A stretch of 64,000 nt of DNA from positions 62,001-126,000 of the forward strand of contig JAFXUD010000012.1 in assembly GCA_017535315.1 (NCBI GenBank), written 5' to 3'. Below are positions 58,575 to 64,000 of this stretch, in pieces. A model generated the notes under the pieces. That model had not been told where the DNA came from. It saw only the letters and a program-made list of their open reading frames with translations, and did not search any database. This stretch comes from Victivallales bacterium. Lineage in GTDB: Bacteria > Verrucomicrobiota > Lentisphaeria > Oligosphaerales > Oligosphaeraceae. Each line of letters opens with the position of its first letter. Positions within the stretch are counted from its first letter, which is position 1. Made by a program: the position numbers and the translations under genes.

Positions 58575-59474
58575 TCAGACAACTGTCAGAATCAATCCGA
58601 TGACCACCATTATGGTTCCGATGGCCTTCGGCATGGTATAGCTCTCCTTGAGAAAATAGATTCCTGCGAGCACTCCGAGGGGCAGGCTCATCTGGCGGAA
58701 GGCTTGGAGGTAGCTTACGTTGGTGACGTAGCCCATTGCGCCCAGCACCAGAAAATAGGCCATGAAGGAAAAGATGCCCACCAGATACGGGGCTGGTTGT
58801 TTGAAGTTTGCCTTCAGCACCCGCCATCCCTCGATTCGGAAGGCGAGCATGTACAGTAGAATAAAGAGGGCGATGCCGAACTGCACGACACAAAGATAGG
58901 CTCCAAGGGAAAGAACCTTTGATGAAAGGGAGATGGAGAGCACGTTCTCCGTTGCCAGATTGTCCATGACCGTGTAGCCAGTGGTGCCGATGGCAGCGAC
59001 AAAAATCGGTATCATGGCTGGTGAAACCAACAGTTTCCAACTTAAATCGGTAATCTTCCGCTGTGGCATGATGATGCACCCCGCCGCTACGATGGCCATG
59101 CCAATCAGCGCCAGTGTGGTCGGTGTTCTGCCAATGCCAAAGATGAGCGTCACGGCAGGGATGAGCAGAGTTGGAAGTGCCCGCGCAATGGGATAGACCA
59201 GGGAGATGTCGTTCCTGCCGTATCCCTTGAAAAGACCAACCGCATAGATCATCTCGAAGAAATCGCTGAAGAACAAAAACACCCAGAAGCGCCACCCCAG
59301 CGAAAACCAGTCTATTTTCGCCATGAGAAGCAACGGCAGCAACGCCACGCCCGCAATGAAGTTGGCGACGCAGTAGAATGAAAGCGACGGCTCCTTGTTT
59401 ACCTTGCACAGGAAATTCCATCCCACGTGCAAGGCCACGGAAGCGAGTATGAGAAGAAATGCCGTTGTTGTCAT
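58575..59474 (-). CDS. EamA/DMT-superfamily transporter
   Basis: A 299-aa protein with ten predicted helices arranged as two EamA repeats (first half ILASVALHVGWNFLCKVNKEPSLSFYCVANFIAGVALLPLL, second half from about residue 150). The C-terminal repeat ends in LGVLAGIYFLKESYTMPKAIGTIMVVIGLIL, the typical DMT ending. Such transporters export or import small metabolites across the inner membrane. The start overlaps the stop of the glycosidase-like gene by 4 bp and the stop is 33 bp before the ceramidase-like start, so the three are one operon. It probably moves a product released by the secreted enzyme. Confidence 0.88.
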   Translation of the reverse strand: MTTTAFLLILASVALHVGWNFLCKVNKEPSLSFYCVANFIAGVALLPLLLMAKIDWFSLGWRFWVFLFFSDFFEMIYAVGLFKGYGRNDISLVYPIARALPTLLIPAVTLIFGIGRTPTTLALIGMAIVAAGCIIMPQRKITDLSWKLLVSPAMIPIFVAAIGTTGYTVMDNLATENVLSISLSSKVLSLGAYLCVVQFGIALFILLYMLAFRIEGWRVLKANFKQPAPYLVGIFSFMAYFLVLGAMGYVTNVSYLQAFRQMSLPLGVLAGIYFLKESYTMPKAIGTIMVVIGLILTVV

Positions 59475-62215
59475 AGCAGTGTCTGGACGAAATCCATCGG
59501 GGGAACCGTGAGCTTGGCGCCGTTGGGCAGGGTGATAGTCTGCGGCGACGATGCGCAGTTGAAGAGGGTCAGAAGGCTCTTGCCATCCAGTATATGCACG
59601 CGGTGGCGCATGTCGGGGGTGATACCTTCCAGCTTGACGCTATCGTCGGCGCGTTTGCCATTCTTGTAGAATGCAGCGAAGCGTCCAACGGCGTTCATGC
59701 CCTCGTTGATGGCGTTGAGACGTTCGCCATCGACAGCCTTACCTGTGAAGTAACTGAGTCCTGCGGCACCACTGGCGGCGGCCGCCAGCACCTCCAGACG
59801 GACCTCCCGTACGGAAGGATGGTGGTAGTTCCAGCTGGGAAGCAGTACGTTCGGCAGTGCCTCCGTCAAGTAGGGAACCCCATAGACAGGCTTCTTGAAG
59901 GTGTGTGAATCGCAGTCGATGTGGTCGAGGAAATTGACGCCCTCGATGCTGTAGGTGCTGACAAGATGCGCGTCAATCGCATCCTGCTGGTCGTAAAGCA
60001 GGGAGTTGGTCGGGACGTTGTTGAGATAGGTTTCCGATGGCGTGCCGTCCAGGTTCAGCGTGTAGTCATAGGCGCAGAGCAAGGTGTTGGGACGCAATTC
60101 ATGCAGGATGTCCCGTGCCATCCTGTGAAACTTGACGGTGATGTCGTTGCGGAACGCAATCCATTCGTTTTTGTAGTCGCGCAGGATGATGCTGGAATCA
60201 AGTTGCACATTTTCTCCCAGTTTGGCGAATGTGCGGAACGCCGCGATGGAGGTGGGGTGGAAACAGGAGCTTGTGCAGACTCCCGTTCCCCAGTACTCGA
60301 TGTCGATATTGGCAAAGGCACGGCCTGTCGGCGGCAGCAGCTTCACGCAGGAGGCAACGTATTTGCGATACTGTGCCTGAAGTTGCTGGTCGGTGAGGAG
60401 GGCGCCCAGGGCGACATGTGCCTTGTCTTCACGTCCATCGGCAAGCGTACGGCGCGGCGGGTCCTTATAAGTTTTTGCATAGTCGGGGCTATGAATCAGG
60501 ATATTCGGCTGGAAGCCCAGTTTCACCACCCGCTCCGAGGCGTATTTCTGCGAAGCGTGTACGCTCCCATGGTTGAATCCCGATGCCACGAAACTCTCAA
60601 TCAAAGCCTTGTGCGCGGCTTCATCAATCACATGCCCATCGATGAAGCCCCAACTGCCGACGGTGAACCAATCCTGAAGCGGAGCGACAGGCGCAGGACG
60701 CAGGATTTCCATGGGGATTTCGCGTCTCTCGCCCTTCTTGTCACCAACGGTCAATTCAAGCGTAAAGAGTCCCTTGTCACCTGGATTTCCATTGGCCTTC
60801 ATCACGATTTGGAGCCCAGAGTAGTGGTTAGGATTGGTTTTCATCATATAGCGTGCCCAGTCATACGGGTTCCTCACGCGGTAGGTGCGGTAGCCTGGAC
60901 GAGCAGGCGGTAGTTCCTCGACAGTGTAGGTCGGCCCGTAGGTGCTGAACTGCGCCGTCAGCACCTCGATGCTTTCAGGAAGGGTGAAATCCACCAGCGT
61001 TTCGCTTCCTGCCAGCGTCTTGTCTCCTGCCAGCATCACAAGGATGAAATTCGTGCGTCCCGAAAGCAGGCTAATGACGGGCTCTTTGCGGTCGATGGTC
61101 GCGAAGAAGTCCGCTGGATAGACAATACTCCACAGCGGCTCCTTTTTCACGCGGGAGAGCGTCAGCTTTTCCGCTTTATCGGCAGGACGGAGGACGATGT
61201 TGTCGATGATGACAGTCCCCGTACCAGCATTCAGCACGGCGGGGCGCAAGGCGGCGGTCTCTATGCGCAGAGTAAACGGCAACGTAGCCATGCGGTAGTC
61301 AGGGGCGGCGGGAACAGGGTTGCCAGTCGTGGTCTCCAGCAACTTTCCCTGAGCATCCAATTGCTCGACTACCAGAACTGCGGAGGCACCGCCCTCCTGT
61401 TTGACCGAAAGCTCCAGCGTCAAAGCATTATCCTTGCCCGAAGGCTGCTTATCAGGTGCGCCGAGAGGACAGGCAAGTGGTTGTTTCGGCGCGGCGCCGT
61501 ATCCCGATTTACCGCTGACATGATGAATGGCGATGGCGCCTGCGTCTCCGCATCCATCGGCAACTCTCTCGACCTTGGTCACCCCTTCGATGCCCTCGGA
61601 ACCATAAAGTCCCCAGGCATCTGCAGTGGCTTCATCTGTGAAGTTCTGCTCATAAAAGCAGTCGCTATCGCCACAAGGCAAAGCTGGTTCGAGACGAATC
61701 TCGTCAATGAAAACCTTGCCAGTAAAATTCAGAAGGATGACTTGGCCAGCAATGGCGTTGATGGTGGTGTCGGCATATTTGCATTCCTGCGGTATCCGAA
61801 AAACGACTTCGTGGTACTGCCATGTCTGTTCAATCGGAAGAGGAAGGCTGGTCGAGCCGTATGGCGGAACCTCGCCACGTTCTTTTAGCGAGGGCCATAG
61901 CTTCAAACAAAAGGTGCCCATCCCTTTCTCTTCACCACGCACCCATGCGGAGAAACGATAAAGTCCGCCTTTGTTATCTGCAACTGGCATCACCACGGCG
62001 ACTGCCCCGCGCATCGCTCCAGAAAGGCAGAGGCTCCCAGGCTTCTCATGACCAACCGTCGCGTCGAACTCCGCCTTGCCAGGCTTGCCCGTTGGAAACC
62101 ATATTCTGTATTCGGGAATGCGCTCCCCTGAATCAAACGGTTCAAAGAAGCCGTCAGCCCATGCTGCAATTGTCATTAACAGGCAAAATAACAAACCGAT
62201 TCTATACATCATCAT
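59471..62215 (-). CDS. Large secreted glycoside-hydrolase-like protein
   Basis: A 914-aa exported protein that starts with a run of three Met codons and the signal peptide MMMYRIGLLFCLLMTIAAWADG. Two CBM-like beta-sandwich regions follow (residues about 22-175 and 185-350), then a beta-rich domain. From about residue 520 there is a TIM-barrel-like catalytic region: WGFIDGHVIDEAAHKAL, FANIDIEYWGTGVC near 635, FRNDITVKFHRMARDILHELRP near 695. The barrel looks like a clan-A-type glycoside hydrolase, but I cannot name the family or its acid/base pair with certainty; the Asp/Glu of DIEYWG are candidates. A MITE lies 25 bp upstream of the start. Confidence 0.72.
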   Translation of the reverse strand: MMMYRIGLLFCLLMTIAAWADGFFEPFDSGERIPEYRIWFPTGKPGKAEFDATVGHEKPGSLCLSGAMRGAVAVVMPVADNKGGLYRFSAWVRGEEKGMGTFCLKLWPSLKERGEVPPYGSTSLPLPIEQTWQYHEVVFRIPQECKYADTTINAIAGQVILLNFTGKVFIDEIRLEPALPCGDSDCFYEQNFTDEATADAWGLYGSEGIEGVTKVERVADGCGDAGAIAIHHVSGKSGYGAAPKQPLACPLGAPDKQPSGKDNALTLELSVKQEGGASAVLVVEQLDAQGKLLETTTGNPVPAAPDYRMATLPFTLRIETAALRPAVLNAGTGTVIIDNIVLRPADKAEKLTLSRVKKEPLWSIVYPADFFATIDRKEPVISLLSGRTNFILVMLAGDKTLAGSETLVDFTLPESIEVLTAQFSTYGPTYTVEELPPARPGYRTYRVRNPYDWARYMMKTNPNHYSGLQIVMKANGNPGDKGLFTLELTVGDKKGERREIPMEILRPAPVAPLQDWFTVGSWGFIDGHVIDEAAHKALIESFVASGFNHGSVHASQKYASERVVKLGFQPNILIHSPDYAKTYKDPPRRTLADGREDKAHVALGALLTDQQLQAQYRKYVASCVKLLPPTGRAFANIDIEYWGTGVCTSSCFHPTSIAAFRTFAKLGENVQLDSSIILRDYKNEWIAFRNDITVKFHRMARDILHELRPNTLLCAYDYTLNLDGTPSETYLNNVPTNSLLYDQQDAIDAHLVSTYSIEGVNFLDHIDCDSHTFKKPVYGVPYLTEALPNVLLPSWNYHHPSVREVRLEVLAAAASGAAGLSYFTGKAVDGERLNAINEGMNAVGRFAAFYKNGKRADDSVKLEGITPDMRHRVHILDGKSLLTLFNCASSPQTITLPNGAKLTVPPMDFVQTLL

Positions 62216-62248
62216 CCACTCTTTGAAGGTCGTTTAGGTTCTTTCGTT

Positions 62249-62747
62249 GTAACTATTCAGAAGGGTAAGCCGCGTAGCGGCGGCAAGAGCATAGCCGTGG
62301 GTGAAGCGAGCGCCTACGGCGCGAGCGAAGCCCACGGGCTGGCAATACCCCGTTACTATTCAGAAGGGTAAGCCGCGTAGCGGCGGCAAGAGCATAGCCG
62401 TGGGTGAAGCGAGCGCCTTCGGCGCGAGCGAAGCCCACGGGCTGGCAATACCCCGTAACTATTCAGAAGGGTAAGCCGCGTAGCGGCGGCAAGAGCATAG
62501 CCGTGGGTGAAGCGAGCGCCTTCGGCGCGAGCGAAACCCACGGGCTGGCAATACCCCGTGACTATTCAGAAGGGTAAGCCGCGTAGCGGCGGCAAGAGCA
62601 TAGCCATGGGTGAAGCGAGCGCCTTCGGCGCGAGCGAAACCCACGGGCTGGCGATGCCCCTGGTTCCTTTGCGCCATGCCGCGTAGCGCAGCGGAGCGGC
62701 ACGGCGCAGAAAAGCTGGCGACCTGTGCTCCCCTTCTGAATAGTTAC
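62249..62747. mobile_element. IS66-type MITE with fourfold internal 103-bp amplification, 499 bp
   Basis: The outer ends are GTAACTATTCAGAAGGG and CCCTTCTGAATAGTTAC, a perfect 17-bp terminal inverted repeat. The direct repeat CTTTCGTT flanks it exactly (62241-62248 and 62748-62755). Inside, the left part recurs four times with period 103 bp (CTATTCAG at 62253, 62356, 62459, 62562), after which the normal right half follows. Three open frames inside are repeat artefacts. The element occupies most of the 699-bp divergent gap 62216-62914. Confidence 0.92.
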
Positions 62748-62843
62748 CTTTCGTTTTTATTCCTTTTGTCGTTTAGTTCGTTTATCAACTAAAAACATAA
62801 TACCAAAGAAGCAAAATACAAGGTGGAATCAGAATCATCTCAC

Positions 62844-62871
62844 TTGACAAAGCCCAAAAACAAATTAAAAT
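62844..62871 (+). promoter_or_regulatory. Promoter of the beta-helix gene
   Basis: TTGACA (62844-62849) and TAAAAT (62866-62871) are separated by 16 bp in AT-rich DNA about 45 bp before the ATG at 62915. It is the best consensus promoter in the window. Confidence 0.6.
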
Positions 62872-62914
62872 GATATAGAACTCTTTCCCCACAATTTAAA
62901 ATACCTCAACTGCC

Positions 62915-64000
62915 ATGAAAAGAACATCACACAGTACCCTCATCTCCTTTCTGAGCCTCCTGGTCCTCTCCTTGCCGCTGATGGCCGTTGACCTCACGGC
63001 TTTTAAAACAGAGGATAACAACTGGAGTGACGCCTTCGAGGCGGCCAGGAAGGTGTCGCGTGAAATCACCCTTCGAAGTGGCAAATACGATTTGCAGCGC
63101 ACCATCGAAGTCGGCGACGGCATGACGCTCTTTTTCGAGGATGGTGCAGAGTTAACCACGTCGGTGATATCTCTCATCCACCATACAGGCGGCACCTTGC
63201 TCTTGGAGGGGCGCGGAATTCCAGGCGTGCTTAGCAGCAGCGCAACGGGCGAACGGGGGTGGATGAATCCGAACCGCGCTTCCATCATCGACCTCAACGA
63301 CCCCTCTGCGGACAATCCGCCCACGCTGATTCTGCGCAACATGGAGTTCAGGGGGTTCAACGGTATCGATGGCTATTGGATGAAAGACGGCGACAGAAAT
63401 GCCACAAAGAACGCCATCGCCGCACTTGAGATTGACAACTGCCGATTCTTCTGTACGGAAAAAGGCGTTGCAGCCAATGGTTCGACTATTCAACGCGCAC
63501 GCATCGAAAACTGCCTTTTCGAAGGGTGTGACAACCCCATCCACCTGAACGTTCCGATGCCTGGCGGAATTAGCGTGCTGAACAATGAACTGCGCGACTT
63601 CGGGCGCTGCGGAATGCAATTGGGCAAGGGCGGGCAGGTCTCCGATGGATGCACCACGCATCTCTCCAATGCCATCGTCAAGGGAAACCGCCTGCTGAAG
63701 GGCGGACGCGGCTCCAAAGTCACGGAAAGCTACATCCATGGCATCCTCATCTACGGGAACAATGTCGTCGTGGAGGGTAATATCGTGCGCGATGTCACCC
63801 GAGGCGAACCTGTGCCTGGCGAACCCATCGGCCATCAGATTGTCCAGGAGGACGGCACGGCGCTGCGCGGGCACTGGGTGGAGCGTGACGGCAAGCGAGT
63901 GCGGCTTGCAGGCTCTGCCATCTACCTGAAGGCGAACCGTTCGCTGGTGATGGGCAACATTTGCACTAATTCAGGTTATCGCTCCGTCATTGAAATCAAG
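62915..64000 (+). CDS. Secreted right-handed beta-helix protein (partial, 3' end outside window)
   Basis: The frame is open from the ATG at 62915 to the window edge, 362 codons, no stop. The signal peptide is MKRTSHSTLISFLSLLVLSLPLMAVDL. The mature part shows parallel-beta-helix turns of about 20-25 residues: GMTLFFEDGAELTTSVIS, TLILRNMEFRGFNGID, IAALEIDNCRFFCTEKGVAANGS, RARIENCLFEGCDNPIHLN, ISVLNNELRDFGRCG and IYGNNVVVEGNIVRD. Such proteins are pectate-lyase-like enzymes or glycan-binding proteins; the catalytic site cannot be placed. With the SGNH and glycosidase-like proteins it indicates secreted polysaccharide breakdown. Confidence 0.82.
   Translation, partial: MKRTSHSTLISFLSLLVLSLPLMAVDLTAFKTEDNNWSDAFEAARKVSREITLRSGKYDLQRTIEVGDGMTLFFEDGAELTTSVISLIHHTGGTLLLEGRGIPGVLSSSATGERGWMNPNRASIIDLNDPSADNPPTLILRNMEFRGFNGIDGYWMKDGDRNATKNAIAALEIDNCRFFCTEKGVAANGSTIQRARIENCLFEGCDNPIHLNVPMPGGISVLNNELRDFGRCGMQLGKGGQVSDGCTTHLSNAIVKGNRLLKGGRGSKVTESYIHGILIYGNNVVVEGNIVRDVTRGEPVPGEPIGHQIVQEDGTALRGHWVERDGKRVRLAGSAIYLKANRSLVMGNICTNSGYRSVIEIK

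Noticed and set aside
58534-59421. 295-codon frame overlapping the EamA gene on the same strand
   Set aside because: His/Arg-rich translation without membrane helices; the alternative frame gives a perfect ten-helix EamA protein.
62253-62677. Three similar 61-72-codon frames in tandem
   Set aside because: They are produced by the 103-bp repeat within a MITE and have no start context; such frames are repeat artefacts.

Overview
The window is bacterial chromosome, densely coded on both strands, with a typical Gram-negative cell-envelope gene set. The organism is probably a member of the PVC superphylum close to Lentisphaerota (Victivallis-like). This is an inference from three things: an ExbB/ExbD/ExbD operon ending in a TonB-like protein fused to prenyltransferase-type repeats and followed by a DUF4159 protein; secreted SGNH, ceramidase-like and beta-helix carbohydrate-active proteins; and the fused sugar kinases. 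No rRNA is present. One tRNA-Gly(UCC) is seen.

Layout. (1) 20-24919, minus strand: one long, partly AT-rich surface-polysaccharide locus headed by a NusG paralogue. Going downstream (leftwards) it holds a CapD-like/HexNAc-kinase fusion, a sugar nucleotidyltransferase, a truncated ATP-grasp tail, a PIG-L deacetylase, a PglC-type sugar transferase, two ATP-grasp ligases, a Wzy-like polymerase, one glycosyltransferase, a sulfotransferase-like protein, a Wzx-like flippase, a TagD-like cytidylyltransferase, an acyltransferase, three more ATP-grasp genes interleaved with a DegT-like PLP protein, an amino-acid permease, a D-2-hydroxyacid dehydrogenase, an MmgE/PrpD protein and a second acyltransferase. 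Five intact ATP-grasp ligases against one recognisable glycosyltransferase is unusual. It suggests a small repeat unit heavily decorated through amide or peptide-like bonds. (2) 25221-32415, plus strand: housekeeping genes (RlmI-like, RpoN, MarC, NadA, acyl-ACP thioesterase, MurJ). (3) 32959-39747, minus strand: a glycosyltransferase, a MurU-AmgK-like fusion for peptidoglycan sugar recycling, a C39-like peptidase, Asd and a secreted protein of unknown function. (4) 39908-46157: tRNA-Gly, an alpha/beta hydrolase, a large SGNH hydrolase, a secreted unknown, and metK behind a SAM riboswitch. (5) 46289-56994: an epimerase and a Tol/Ton-like energy-coupling operon. (6) 57213-64000: a ceramidase-like/EamA/glycosidase-like operon and a truncated beta-helix gene.

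Intergenic DNA carries several repeat families. There are three MITE-like elements with 17-bp terminal inverted repeats starting GTAAC and perfect 8-bp target duplications, as in IS66-type elements; one has internally amplified a 103-bp unit four times. A 241-bp element has a related hairpin-rich core but different 20-bp ends. A 156-bp element has 18-bp ends, and a solo version of those ends sits in front of murJ. There are also two minisatellite types: a heptamer array CCNNNGT at 38797-38970, and nonamers CNNGTCNCT at 32434-32970 and 40868-40930. The nonamers at 32512-32970 are embedded in a higher-order repeat spaced 65/65/62 bp.

Best candidates for something new are the ATP-grasp-rich, glycosyltransferase-poor polysaccharide locus with its kinase-dehydratase fusion, whose SDR catalytic lysine appears replaced, and the mosaic MITE core. 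All functional statements rest on motif recognition by eye; no database search was run.
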